Positions 34,357-42,329 of a stretch of 64,000 nucleotides of DNA are shown piece after piece. A program made the translations under genes and the position numbers. Below the pieces are notes generated by a model. It was not told the DNA's origin, ran no database searches, and saw nothing but the letters and a program-made list of their open reading frames with translations. The DNA is taken from assembly GCF_014207985.1 (NCBI RefSeq), contig NZ_JACHMI010000001.1, positions 9,097,001-9,161,000 of the forward strand, given 5' to 3'. The stretch's first letter is position 1; every line of letters begins with the position of its first letter. The stretch comes from Nonomuraea rubra. GTDB lineage: Bacteria > Actinomycetota > Actinomycetes > Streptosporangiales > Streptosporangiaceae.

Positions 34357-34492
34357 GGTATCGCCACAGCCGGGAATGGCGGCGGCATTTAACGGAGCGG
34401 TGCGGCCGGGCGAGGTGGTGGCGCCGCGCTCCCTCGTCAGGCGTGGTTTTAGAATGAGCCGGCGCACCCGGTCCTGGTACGGCAGCGGCCAT

Positions 34493-34594
34493 TCACCGGT
34501 GTTCCGCGCCTGAAATTCGTCGGCAAAATCGGGTTAGGAATTCGAGGATCTTTTCGGCGGTCTTCTGCCACACGAACGGCCGCGGGGCGTCGTT
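34493..34594 (-). pseudogene. IS630-type transposase, C-terminal remnant
   Basis: The minus-strand frame reads NDAPRPFVWQKTAEKILEFLTRFCRRISGAEHR and a stop, matching the standard end of IS630-family DDE transposases (N-x-P-x-PF-x-W-x-KTA-x-xIL). Everything upstream, including the catalytic DDE residues, is gone. A scar of past insertion. Confidence 0.6.
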
Positions 34595-34992
34595 TCATTG
34601 AGCGATCCGGTCCCGAAACCAGATTCGTACCCGAAAAGCAGGCTTTGCCTCGCTTCAAAAGCGAGGCAAGTCATTCTGCCAAAAGGCCGTACATCGCCTA
34701 CGCATGACTGCTTGGCGGCACTACAGACCGGCACAACGACAGGGAGGATTCTGGCCACGAACCTGCACATGAGCGCTCGTCATACCTGCTCGAAAGCACC
34801 GTCCTCGCCCAGCGCGCCGCCTCGGCGTACGTGGTCGGCAAGACTCCCGTGCAGGGTGTCATGCGCTGAACACCACCGCGGCGGTTTCGTGTTGCATCCG
34901 AGCCGGGGGTATGGCCGCCGCTCCAGCGCACCTGACCTGGCGTGAGGCTCTCCCCGTACGGTCTCCACCCTCATGACGTCGGTTCCTCGCCG
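34595..34992. other. Gene-poor stretch next to the IS remnant
   Basis: Contains the 11-bp hairpin at 34645-34669 but no assignable gene. Short open frames in all directions do not match any family I know. Lower GC in its first 150 bases suggests foreign DNA. Confidence 0.3.
34645..34669. repeat. Perfect 11-bp hairpin
   Basis: TTGCCTCGCTT-CAA-AAGCGAGGCAA. The stem is perfect and the loop is three bases. It lies just beyond the IS630 remnant and may be an element end, a terminator or a small mobile-element hairpin; no T-run follows. Confidence 0.7.
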
Positions 34993-35979
34993 TCAGGCTT
35001 GGCGGGCGTTGGACGCGAGGCGTTCGGCGAGCGCGATGACGAGGTCGCGCAGTTCATCGGGCCGCTCGATGACGAACGGCCGGTCGAGTGAGGCGAGTAT
35101 CGGAGGCAACCAGTCGAGCCGCTCCACCCGTAGCCGGACACGCAGCCAGCGGCCGGTCGCCCGGTCCTGAACTACGGGCTCGCATTCCTCCAGGGTCGCG
35201 ACGCCGGCGGGAAGGTGGGCGCGGATCTGCTCGGCTGTCCCGTGGATCCGCAAGATCACCTCATGCCGGTACGCAGCCGTGGCGAACCCCGACAACACGC
35301 GGTGCGCTGGATCGGGACCCGCGGGCGCCTCGAAGGAACCGGGCAGGGTCCTCGCGGCTGCGATGCGATCGAACCGGAAGGTCCGGTCCTCCCCGACGTC
35401 AGGGTCTGTGCCCGTGACGTACCAGCGGCCCGAGTGGGCGACGATCCCGTACGCGTGCAGTGTGCGTTCGCTGCGCCGGCCATCGCGGTCGGTGTATCGG
35501 ATCGAGACCGGCCGGCGATGGCGTACCGCATCGGCGATGGTGAGCAGGACGCCGGCGTCCGGGGCGGCGAGCTCACCGGGCTGATCCGTGAAGGCGAGAG
35601 ATTCCAGGAGCGTGCCGAGCCGGCGGGCGAGGTGTTCGGGCAGCACCCGCCGGATCTTGGCCGAGGCCGTCTCGCTCGCGGTGTGACCCGCCGCCGTCAG
35701 CCCTGTTCTGCGGCCGGCGACCAGGCCGAGCAGCACGGCCAGCGCCTCGTCGTCGCTGAGCATGAGCGGAGGAAGCCGGTACCCGGGGGCGAGCCGGTAC
35801 CCGCCGTAGCGGCCGCGCACCGACTCCACCGGTACGTCAAGGTCGAGCAGCTGGTCCACGTACCGCCGCACGGTGCGCCCATCGACGCCGAGCCGGTCGG
35901 CGAGCTCGGCCACCGTCCGGGTACCGCCCGACTGCAGCAACTCCAGGAGTGTCAGCACGCGGGCGGTGGGTCGAGGCAT
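34993..35979 (-). CDS. YafY-type regulator with HTH and WYL domains
   Basis: 328 residues from the ATG at 35979 (a GTG at 35985 is possible). The DeoR-like HTH reads RVLTLLELLQSGGTRTVAELADRLGVDGRTVRRYVDQLLDLDVPVESVRGRYGGYRL. A WYL domain follows (RPVSIRYTDRDGRRSERTLHAYGIVAHSGRWYVTGTD; RTFRFDRIAAARTLPGSF), then the WCX extension (WLPPILASLDRPFVIERPDELRDLV). Such regulators bind a ligand or nucleic acid through WYL and control the divergent gene, here a VOC protein, through the dyad at 35997. Confidence 0.88.
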   Translation of the reverse strand: MPRPTARVLTLLELLQSGGTRTVAELADRLGVDGRTVRRYVDQLLDLDVPVESVRGRYGGYRLAPGYRLPPLMLSDDEALAVLLGLVAGRRTGLTAAGHTASETASAKIRRVLPEHLARRLGTLLESLAFTDQPGELAAPDAGVLLTIADAVRHRRPVSIRYTDRDGRRSERTLHAYGIVAHSGRWYVTGTDPDVGEDRTFRFDRIAAARTLPGSFEAPAGPDPAHRVLSGFATAAYRHEVILRIHGTAEQIRAHLPAGVATLEECEPVVQDRATGRWLRVRLRVERLDWLPPILASLDRPFVIERPDELRDLVIALAERLASNARQA

Positions 35980-35996
35980 GCGCACAGCCTAAGGCG

Positions 35997-36023
35997 AATA
36001 CAGGACCGATTCTGTCCAGTATT
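35997..36023. promoter_or_regulatory. Operator between the WYL regulator and VOC genes
   Basis: AATACAGGAC (35997-36006) and GTCCAGTATT (36014-36023) are inverted repeats matching in nine of ten positions across a 7-base spacer, in the middle of the divergent promoter. Confidence 0.6.
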
Positions 36024-36071
36024 TCTCCTAACCTGCGATGTGCAGCGGTTCCACCAGCCAAGGAGATCAGC

Positions 36072-36470
36072 ATGGACTTCGTCTCGATCCGCATCATCAC
36101 CGGCGACGTCGCGCGCCTGGTCGCGTTCTACGAGCGAGCCACAGGGGTGCGGGCGATGTGGGCCGGTGAGGACTTCGCCGAGCTCAGGACCCCCAACGCC
36201 ACCCTCGCCATCGCCGGCACCCGTACCGTCCCGCTGTTCGCTCCGGGCTCTGCCCGTCCGGCGGACAACCACAGCGTGATCACCGAGTTCCGCGTTGACG
36301 ACGTGGACCGCGTTCACCGGAGCCTGACCGGCTTCGTCACCGACTTCGTCAACGAGCCCACCACGATGCCCTGGGGCAACCGGTCGCTGCTGTTCCGCGA
36401 CCCCGACGGCAACCTCGTCAACTTCTTCACCCCGGTCACCCCGGCGGCCATCGAGAAGTTCGCACGTTGA
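36072..36470 (+). CDS. VOC-family (glyoxalase/bleomycin-resistance-like) protein
   Basis: 132 residues, one VOC domain made of two beta-alpha-beta3 units: VSIRIITGDVARLVAFYERATGVRA, and ITEFRVDDVDRVHRSLTGFVTDFVNEPTTMPWGNRSLLFRDPDGNLVNFFTP, with the typical W-G-x-R-x4-F-x-DPDGNL-x-x-F end. Start at 36072 with AAGGAG. Such proteins bind or modify small molecules; the substrate cannot be predicted. Divergent from the WYL regulator that probably controls it. Confidence 0.85.
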   Translation: MDFVSIRIITGDVARLVAFYERATGVRAMWAGEDFAELRTPNATLAIAGTRTVPLFAPGSARPADNHSVITEFRVDDVDRVHRSLTGFVTDFVNEPTTMPWGNRSLLFRDPDGNLVNFFTPVTPAAIEKFAR

Positions 36471-36574
36471 CGCCGGGCTCGACGACCTTCGACGACCGCC
36501 AGACGAGGAACACGGCTACCAGCGGTCCCAGTGGCTGAACCTCACGTCATCGGCCGGCGTTCGCGGCCGGACAG

Positions 36575-38014
36575 TCATCGGCCGTAGGCTTCCAGCAGCC
36601 GCAGCCAGACCTCGCTGACGGTGGGAAAGGCCGGGACCGCGTGCCACAGCCGGTCCAGCGGAACCTCTCCCGCCACGGCGATCGTCGCCGCGTGCAGCAG
36701 CTCCGCGACGTCCGGGCCGGCGAGCGTGAAACCGACGATCACCTTCCGGTCCTCGTCGACGACCATGCGGGCGTGGCCCCGATATCCCTCGGCCTGCAAC
36801 CCGGCCCCGGCGACGGCGCCCATGTCGTAGTCGACGGCCCGGACCCGCAGCCCGGCGGCCTCGGCGGCCGCCGCGGTCAGCCCCACCGAGGCGATCTCCG
36901 GCTCGGTGAACACCACCTGGGGTACCGCCCGCTCGTCGGCCGTCGCCACGTGCCGCCCCCACCGGTCGCCCTCGACCGTTTCGCCCTTCGCACGCGCCAC
37001 GATGACGTCCCCCACGGCGCGGGCCTGGTACTTGCCCTGGTGGGTCAGCAGTACGCGCCGGTTGACGTCACCGGCGGCGTACAGCCACCCGTCACCGATC
37101 GGCGCCCCGTCGTCCCCGAGGACTCGCAAGGTGTCGTCGACCGTGAGCCAGGCACCCGGGGTCAGGCCGACGGCGTCCAGTCCGAGGTCCTGGGTGTTCG
37201 GTGTGCGTCCGGTCGCGACGAGGAGTTCGTCGGCTTCGATCTGCTCGCCGTCGGTGAGGGTGAGGTGCACCGTTCCGTCGTCGCCGCGCTTCACGGATCC
37301 GGCCTCCGCGCCGAGACGGACGGAGACTCCCGCGTCCCGCAACGATTCGACGACCCGCTCGCCGGCGAACGGTTCCGCGAGCGGCAGCACCCCGTCACGG
37401 GCCAGCATCGTCACCGAGGCTCCGAGCGCGGCGAACGCGGTGGCCAGCTCCGAGGCCACGACGCCACCGCCGATGATGGCGAGCCTGCGGGGAACCGCGT
37501 TCGCGGCGACCGCCTCACGGCTCGTCCACGGCGCCGCCTCGCGTAGACCGGCGATGTCCGGGACCAGCGCGCCGCTTCCTGTCGCGATGACGACGGCGTG
37601 CCGCGCGGTCAGCGGGGTCCTGACGGCGTTCTCTCCGGTGACCTCGACGGTCCGGGCGGACGTGATCCGCCCCTGCCCGCGGTACAGCGGAATTCCCGCC
37701 TGCTCCAGCCAGGCGGCCTGCCCGTCGTCCTTCCAGGACGAGGCGAAGGAGTCGCGACGGCGGAGGACGGCGGCCACGTCCAGGTCTCCCGTCACGGCCT
37801 CACGCGCGCCGGGCACCTGGCGGGCCGCCCGAAGCGCCGCCGCGCTGCGCAGCAGCGCCTTGGTCGGCATGCAGGCCCAGTAGGAGCACTCGCCTCCGAC
37901 CAGTTCCCGCTCGACGACGGCCGCGGTCAAGCCACCCTGCACCACCCGGTCGGCGACGTTCTCCCCGACCGGGCCCGCGCCGATGACGATGACGTCGTAC
38001 GTCGTGGCGCCCAT
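36575..38014 (-). CDS. FAD-dependent pyridine nucleotide-disulfide oxidoreductase
   Basis: 479 residues. FAD site VIVIGAGPVGENVADR; redox-active GGECSYWACMPTK with C-x4-C; NAD(P) site LAIIGGGVVASELATAF; second FAD motif GWLYAAGDVN; dimerisation domain with HAVPAFPTVSE, which keeps the His and Glu of the HxxPT-x-SE base. It belongs to the lipoamide dehydrogenase/mercuric reductase superfamily, in the subgroup with GGECSYWACMPSK. MerA-specific N-terminal NmerA and C-terminal Cys pairs are absent, so it is not mercuric reductase. Followed in the same direction as the DUF308-like gene; two TetR-type operators precede that pair. Confidence 0.85.
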   Translation of the reverse strand: MGATTYDVIVIGAGPVGENVADRVVQGGLTAAVVERELVGGECSYWACMPTKALLRSAAALRAARQVPGAREAVTGDLDVAAVLRRRDSFASSWKDDGQAAWLEQAGIPLYRGQGRITSARTVEVTGENAVRTPLTARHAVVIATGSGALVPDIAGLREAAPWTSREAVAANAVPRRLAIIGGGVVASELATAFAALGASVTMLARDGVLPLAEPFAGERVVESLRDAGVSVRLGAEAGSVKRGDDGTVHLTLTDGEQIEADELLVATGRTPNTQDLGLDAVGLTPGAWLTVDDTLRVLGDDGAPIGDGWLYAAGDVNRRVLLTHQGKYQARAVGDVIVARAKGETVEGDRWGRHVATADERAVPQVVFTEPEIASVGLTAAAAEAAGLRVRAVDYDMGAVAGAGLQAEGYRGHARMVVDEDRKVIVGFTLAGPDVAELLHAATIAVAGEVPLDRLWHAVPAFPTVSEVWLRLLEAYGR

Positions 38015-38015
38015 G

Positions 38016-38576
38016 TCAGTTCCCCTTGGCGGCGCGGCCGAGGCGCAGCGCCGAGACGAGGAAGAAGATGCCGCCGAGGACCGCGTAACCGGCCACGTTG
38101 GTCAGCGACGGATTCGGCGCGGAGGCCCCCATGACGAACGACGCCCCGGCCAGCACGGAGATGCCCCCGCTGAGGATCATCGGCCACTGGCCGCCCATCC
38201 TGCGACGGACGACGCCCACGACCAGCTGGACGAGCCCGGAAACGACCGCCCAGACACCCCACACGAGCAGGGCCCCCGGCACACCGGAGCTGGCGGCGGC
38301 GATGGCCAGGCCGACGGCGGCGAGAAGGCTGATGGCGATGTTCACGTACAGCCCGAGAGCCGGTCCGGTGGCACGGGACGAGCGAGCGTCCACGATCGCC
38401 GCGGCGACGTCGAACAAGGGGTAGAGGACTATCAGGGCGATTCCGAGCGGCCCGAGCTGCCCCTTCGTGATGAACATCAAGGCCGCCCAGACGATGGCGA
38501 ACGCGAACCGCACGAAGTAGAGCCGGCGCAGCGCCGATGCGATCCGGCCGGCGGTGGGTGAGTCAACGGTGGTCAC
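38016..38576 (-). CDS. DUF308-like membrane protein
   Basis: 186 residues from the GTG at 38576, which follows GGAAGGGACC (an ATG at 38591 has no such site). Six membrane helices are predicted, with a pattern similar to HdeD/DUF308 proteins (LYFVRFAFAIVWAALMF; LGIALIVLYPLFDVAAAIVDARSS; WGVWAVVSGLVQLVVGVVRRR). Function unknown. It ends one base before the oxidoreductase start, so the two are co-transcribed. Two AGACCGAACGTTCT sites lie upstream. Confidence 0.75.
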   Translation of the reverse strand: MTTVDSPTAGRIASALRRLYFVRFAFAIVWAALMFITKGQLGPLGIALIVLYPLFDVAAAIVDARSSRATGPALGLYVNIAISLLAAVGLAIAAASSGVPGALLVWGVWAVVSGLVQLVVGVVRRRMGGQWPMILSGGISVLAGASFVMGASAPNPSLTNVAGYAVLGGIFFLVSALRLGRAAKGN

Positions 38577-38652
38577 GATGGTCCCTTCCATGGTGTGGCG
38601 CAGGGAATGCGATGCAGCGGATGCCACGATCAGGCCTCCCCTGAACGCGACA

Positions 38653-38717
38653 AGACCGAACGTTCTATCTCGTGCAGCATCGCAACGAAGCTTGGAGCTG
38701 TCAAGACCGAACGTTCT
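38653..38717. promoter_or_regulatory. Two TetR-type operators upstream of the oxidoreductase operon
   Basis: AGACCGAACGTTCT occurs twice, identically, at 38653-38666 and 38704-38717, 51 bp apart. Two variants lie on the other side of the TetR gene (39372, 39407). The repeated 14-mer is partly palindromic (AGA-x-CG...CG-x-TCT). Confidence 0.7.
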
Positions 38718-38767
38718 ACCTCGGAGGGACCAGGGGCGATCCAGCCACGAGTTGCGGGCGGGCCTGG

Positions 38768-39355
38768 CTAGGAGTCGACGCGGAACCGCAGGAGATCCTC
38801 GACCCCTTGCAGAAAGGTGTCGCAGATCTCCGCCGAGTCGGCCAGGCAGCCCGCTACCATCGCGCCGTCCCGGAGCATCACGAAATGCCGGCCCGCGGGT
38901 TCCGGCGGCGTCTTCCCGGCTTGCGCGAGCAGATCCGTGACGGTGTGCAGGAACCATGCGCGGTGGGCGAGGACTGCCTTGTGCACGGGATGCTCGGGGT
39001 CCGGATATTCCGCGACGGCGTTGAGGAAGGCGCATCCGCGGAACCGGGCCGACCTGATGCCCTCGGTGATCGATTCGGCGATGGCTCGCAGGATGTCGGC
39101 CGCCGGCAGTCCACTGGCCAGCGCTTCGCCGACCTGGTCGCGATCGGCCTGGTGAATTCCCTGCAGATAGGCGACGACGAGCTCGTCCTTGCTGGGGAAG
39201 TGCCGGTAGAGGGTGGCACGGGTGACCTTGGCCTCCGCGACGATCCGGTCGATCCCGACGGCGTGCAGGCCTTCCGCGTAGAAGATCCGGGTGGCCGTCG
39301 CGAGCAGCCTTGATCGCGCTTCGGAGACGTGACCTCGAGTGTTGTGTACCACCAA
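38768..39355 (-). CDS. TetR-family regulator
   Basis: 195 residues from a GTG. HTH: RSRLLATATRIFYAEGLHAVGIDRIVAEAKVTRATLYRHFPSKDELVVAYLQ, followed by a helical ligand-binding domain with Cys residues (RFRGCAFLNA, VAGCLADSAEICDTF). It sits between two gene units, and each flank has two copies of the same operator, so it very likely controls itself, the methyltransferase (39488) and the DUF308/oxidoreductase pair. Confidence 0.9.
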   Translation of the reverse strand: MVVHNTRGHVSEARSRLLATATRIFYAEGLHAVGIDRIVAEAKVTRATLYRHFPSKDELVVAYLQGIHQADRDQVGEALASGLPAADILRAIAESITEGIRSARFRGCAFLNAVAEYPDPEHPVHKAVLAHRAWFLHTVTDLLAQAGKTPPEPAGRHFVMLRDGAMVAGCLADSAEICDTFLQGVEDLLRFRVDS

Positions 39356-39371
39356 AGCAAGTCTAGCAGAT

Positions 39372-39420
39372 AGAACGGTCAGTCTTCCCAGTCGAGCGCC
39401 GCGTCAAGACCGAGCGTTCT
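39372..39420. promoter_or_regulatory. Two TetR-type operators in the TetR/methyltransferase promoter
   Basis: AGAACGGTCAGTCT (39372-39385) is the reverse-strand form of the motif, with two mismatches; AGACCGAGCGTTCT (39407-39420) has one mismatch. Spacing 35 bp, between the divergent starts. Confidence 0.65.
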
Positions 39421-39487
39421 CTCATGCTTGGGCGGCCGTTACCATTCCCGCAGGCTTACAAGCCCCTCAGACAGGAAAGGCCCGCGC

Positions 39488-40456
39488 ATGTCCGTGGCTC
39501 CTCCGCCCTCCGCTCTCTCCCCGGACCCGAACGACGATCCGGCCGCCACCCTGGAAGCCGCGGCCTGGGCGCTGGCGGCCCTGATCGCCACCCTGGACGA
39601 CGCCGCCACGAAGCCACTGGCCGACGTCCTGGCGGCCGACCCGCAGCGCACCGCCGTGCTGGAAGCGGCCGGGCTGGTACAGCGGGACGGGGACACGCTG
39701 GTTCTGCATCCGTCGTACCGGTACCCCGACGGCCCGACGAACCGCAGCGCGGCGCAGGCCCGTCTGAGTTCGCTGCGCCAGGCGGTGGCGGCGGCAGCGG
39801 GGGACCAAGGGCAGGCTGGCGGCTGGGCGGACCAGGACGACGAGGTGCTGCTCAACCAGGGCCGCGCGTCCGCGGGCACCGGCCGCGCCATCGCCGGCAA
39901 GGTCGTCCCCGCCCTGCCCGGCCTCGCGGACCGGCTGGACGGACAGGGCAGCCGCATCCTGGACATCGGCACCGGCATCGCGGCTCTGGCACTAACCCTG
40001 GCGGAGGCGTTCCCCCGTACCGAGGTCGTCGGCATCGACGTCCTGGAGCGCGCGCTGGAGCTGGCGCGCAAAGAGCTGGCCGGCGCCGGCAGCGAGGCCG
40101 CCGGCCGCGTCACCCTGCGCCACGCCGACGTCGTGGACGTGGCGGAGCAGGCCGCCTACGACCTGGTCTGGCTGCCCGCACCCTTCCTGGCGGAGGCTGC
40201 CCTGGCCCAGGCCCTGCCGCGCTTGATCGAGGCGCTGAAGCCGGGCGCCTGGATCGTCGTGGGCACCAACCCCGCGGTCACCGCCCCCTTGCGCCGGGCC
40301 GTCGCCGGCTGGCACGCCGTACGCAACGGCGGCAACGCCTACGACGCGGACCGGATGGCGAAGGCCCTCACCGCGTACGGCCTGGGGGACGTACGGCGAT
40401 TCCCCACGATGCCGGGCGGGCCCGTGCTCGTCGCGGCACGACGCATCGGCTCATAA
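39488..40456 (+). CDS. SAM-dependent methyltransferase (class I, with N-terminal winged-helix-like part)
   Basis: 322 residues from the ATG at 39488 (GAAAGG upstream). The N-terminal ~110 residues are helical and resemble the dimerisation/wHTH part of small-molecule methyltransferases. Motif I is SRILDIGTGIAALALTLAEAFP; motif II VVGIDVLERALELARKEL; then VTLRHADVVDV and AYDLVWLPAPFL. The substrate is unknown. It is divergent from the TetR gene with operators in between, so it is likely co-regulated with the oxidoreductase pair. Confidence 0.82.
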   Translation: MSVAPPPSALSPDPNDDPAATLEAAAWALAALIATLDDAATKPLADVLAADPQRTAVLEAAGLVQRDGDTLVLHPSYRYPDGPTNRSAAQARLSSLRQAVAAAAGDQGQAGGWADQDDEVLLNQGRASAGTGRAIAGKVVPALPGLADRLDGQGSRILDIGTGIAALALTLAEAFPRTEVVGIDVLERALELARKELAGAGSEAAGRVTLRHADVVDVAEQAAYDLVWLPAPFLAEAALAQALPRLIEALKPGAWIVVGTNPAVTAPLRRAVAGWHAVRNGGNAYDADRMAKALTAYGLGDVRRFPTMPGGPVLVAARRIGS

Positions 40457-40458
40457 GA

Positions 40459-40481
40459 CGCCGGCATTCCCGACGCCGGCG
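40459..40481 (+). terminator. Hairpin after the methyltransferase gene
   Basis: CGCCGGC (40459-40465) and GCCGGCG (40475-40481) form a 7-bp GC stem 3 bp after the stop codon. No T-run. Confidence 0.45.
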
Positions 40482-40567
40482 CCAACGTCGCAGCTCATGG
40501 CGCAGGTCGTGCAGCCGGACCGGCGGCAGGCGGCAACCCACTGCGGCGTGGGGAAGCGGTGCGGGAG

Positions 40568-41001
40568 CTACGGTGCGGCGACGACGGACTGGCTCTGGCG
40601 GCCCGGCCCGTCGATGCCGAGCTCCATCCGATCCCCCGCCCGCAGATAGACCGGCGGCGTCAGGCCCATGCCGACCCCCGCGGGCGTCCCGGTGTTGATC
40701 AGGTCGCCGGGTTCGAGGACCATGAACCGGCTCAGGTACCGCACGATGAAGACGGGGTCGAACAGCATGTTCGCCGTCGAGCCGGTCTGCCGGCGCACGC
40801 CGTTGACGTCCAGCCACATGCCCAGGTCGCCGACGTCGCCCGCCTCGTCCGGCGTCACCAGCCACGGGCCGCACGGGTTGAACGTCCCGGCCGACCTGCC
40901 CATGACCCGCTGCCCGCCGCGGTGGAGCTGGAAGGTGCGCTCGCTGACGTCGTTGACCAGGACGTAGCCGGCGATGGCGGCGCGGGCCGCGTCGTCGCTT
41001 C
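40568..41001 (-). pseudogene. Fumarylacetoacetate hydrolase-family protein, 5'-truncated
   Basis: AAIAGYVLVNDVSERTFQLHRGGQRVMGRSAGTFNPCGPWLVTPDE and the end FMVLEPGDLINTGTPAGVGMGLTPPVYLRAGDRMELGIDG are typical of the C-terminal 60% of FAH-family hydrolases. The part with the first metal-binding Glu pair (E-x-E) and the N-terminal half is missing. The similarity stops at about 41000, where an IclR fragment begins on the opposite strand. Not functional. Confidence 0.7.
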
Positions 41002-41130
41002 GGCGCGGTCGGCATCTCCGGGCCGTCCAGCCGCCTGCCTGACACGCGGATCGAGGAGCTGGGAGAGTACCTGGCCGCCTGCATGTCGGCACTCCGACCC
41101 CCTCGGCGACCCTCGATGACGCGTTCATGA
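41002..41130 (+). pseudogene. IclR-family regulator, C-terminal remnant
   Basis: The plus-strand frame reads GAVGISGPSSRLPDTRIEELGEYLAACMSAL and a stop at 41130. This is the last part of an IclR effector-binding domain (SxSGPxxR-(L/F)...L). The HTH and most of the domain are gone. It abuts the truncated FAH gene head to head; IclR regulators commonly control FAH-type catabolic genes, so one deletion may have removed the middle of a divergent pair. Confidence 0.6.
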
Positions 41131-41865
41131 GCAGGTCAGGACGGCGGCCGCGGCGGCCACGGTGGCGCCGGCGGGCTTTCCCCGGTCGACGAGGGCCAGT
41201 TGCGCGACGCCGTCGGGGAAGGTGTGGGTGCCGGGTACGTCGACCCACGTGCCGCGGTGGCGTGGCTGGTCGATGGTGAACGTGGCGATCCGGTCCTCGA
41301 CCGTGGACTCCCGTTCGCCGTACACGTCGTACGCCGCGTTCGCCCCCGCTCGCGGCGTGTCCGGGACGTAGACGGCGAAGCTGCACCGGGCGCTCTCGCC
41401 GACGCGGTACTCCCAGTCGAAGACGTCCTCCCAGTGGTCGATGGCGCCGGTGAGCCTGGTGTAGGCCGTGGCGCCGCTGCACCCGTTCCCCTGCCATCCA
41501 CCGTGGTCGTCGTGCCAGCCGTCGTTCCCGGGTGTCCAGGTGTCGATGTTGTACGTCGCCCCGTCCGGGCATCCGGGACCGGCCAGCAGCCCGGCCCGCG
41601 CTGCGGGATCGGCCGGCGCAGGGGCGTCCGGTGGGCCGGGCGGCGCTGCGGAGGGCGATGGGCGAGCCGCCTCGGCCGGTGTGCCGGCTCCTCGCACCTG
41701 CGGTAACCACAACAGCGCCGTGGCGAGCAAGGCCACGGCGATCGCGCCCGTCACGACGAGCCCGCGCCGCCGCCCGCGCGCCCGCTCCCGCAACAGCCGC
41801 AGGTCATGGGCGAACCGCCGGCGCACCCCTGGTCCGGGATCGAGTGGTTTCGGTTGACGGCCCAC
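41125..41865 (-). CDS. Membrane-anchored protein with golvesin-like C-terminal domain
   Basis: 246 residues. A basic cytoplasmic start (RRRFAHDLRLLRERARGRRRG), one membrane helix (LVVTGAIAVALLATALLWLP, ~35-55), then a Pro/Ala-rich linker and an extracellular domain. The end resembles the golvesin/xanthan lyase C-terminal beta domain: YDVYGERESTVEDRIATFTID, then GTWVDVPGTHTFPDGVAQLALVD. Two to four Cys (GPGCPDG, GNGCSG, ARCSF, VLTCS) may form disulfides outside the cell. Function unknown; a surface binding role is inference. Its 3' end overlaps the IclR remnant. Confidence 0.7.
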   Translation of the reverse strand: MGRQPKPLDPGPGVRRRFAHDLRLLRERARGRRRGLVVTGAIAVALLATALLWLPQVRGAGTPAEAARPSPSAAPPGPPDAPAPADPAARAGLLAGPGCPDGATYNIDTWTPGNDGWHDDHGGWQGNGCSGATAYTRLTGAIDHWEDVFDWEYRVGESARCSFAVYVPDTPRAGANAAYDVYGERESTVEDRIATFTIDQPRHRGTWVDVPGTHTFPDGVAQLALVDRGKPAGATVAAAAAVLTCS

Positions 41866-41948
41866 TGCCCCATCCCTCGTAGCGCCCTACCGGAGGAACA
41901 GCATCACTGTATCCCCGGCGATCGTCCTGCGGCCCTCGCTTCCCGGCC

Positions 41949-42227
41949 TCATTCCTCGCGCAGGCGCGCGGCCAGGATCTTCGCGTAGTTCGTGGTCGCC
42001 TGCTCGTCGTCCTCGACCTGCAGGCCGATGACGAGCCCGTCCACCACCACGAGGGCCTGATCCCGCTGGTCGTGCACGTTCACGCCCGCCCGCAGGTACG
42101 CGCCCTCACCCAGGTCGGGCAGGCGGCGCAGGATGGGAACCTCCCGCTCCTCGTACGCGCGCACGGCGGCGATGGTCATCCACGACAGCGAGTTTGATCG
42201 CTGCCCTGCCTTCGTACGGGGGGTCAT
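41949..42227 (-). CDS. DUF3558-like fragment or small protein
   Basis: 92 residues: YEEREVPILRRLPDLGEGAYLRAGVNVHDQRDQALVVVDGLVIGLQVEDDEQATTNYAKILAARL. The P-x-(L/I)-G-(E/D)-GAY motif and following strands resemble the C-terminal half of actinobacterial lipoproteins of the DUF3558 type. The lipoprotein signal peptide and first half are absent. Upstream similarity could not be traced in any frame, so this may be a truncated gene. Confidence 0.4.
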   Translation of the reverse strand: MTPRTKAGQRSNSLSWMTIAAVRAYEEREVPILRRLPDLGEGAYLRAGVNVHDQRDQALVVVDGLVIGLQVEDDEQATTNYAKILAARLREE

Positions 42228-42329
42228 GTCCCTTCATCCCTCCCCGGCCGATCATCGCGATCAAGGAATCGGGACGGGGCTCCGTCACGGTAGAGTTCTG
42301 GCGGACTTTCCTTGAGGTGGACGGCACGG

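Noticed and set aside
36575..38014. Mercuric reductase (merA)
   Set aside because: No NmerA domain or C-terminal Cys pair; the GGECSYWACMPTK active site belongs to another disulfide oxidoreductase subgroup, and it is 20 kb from merB.
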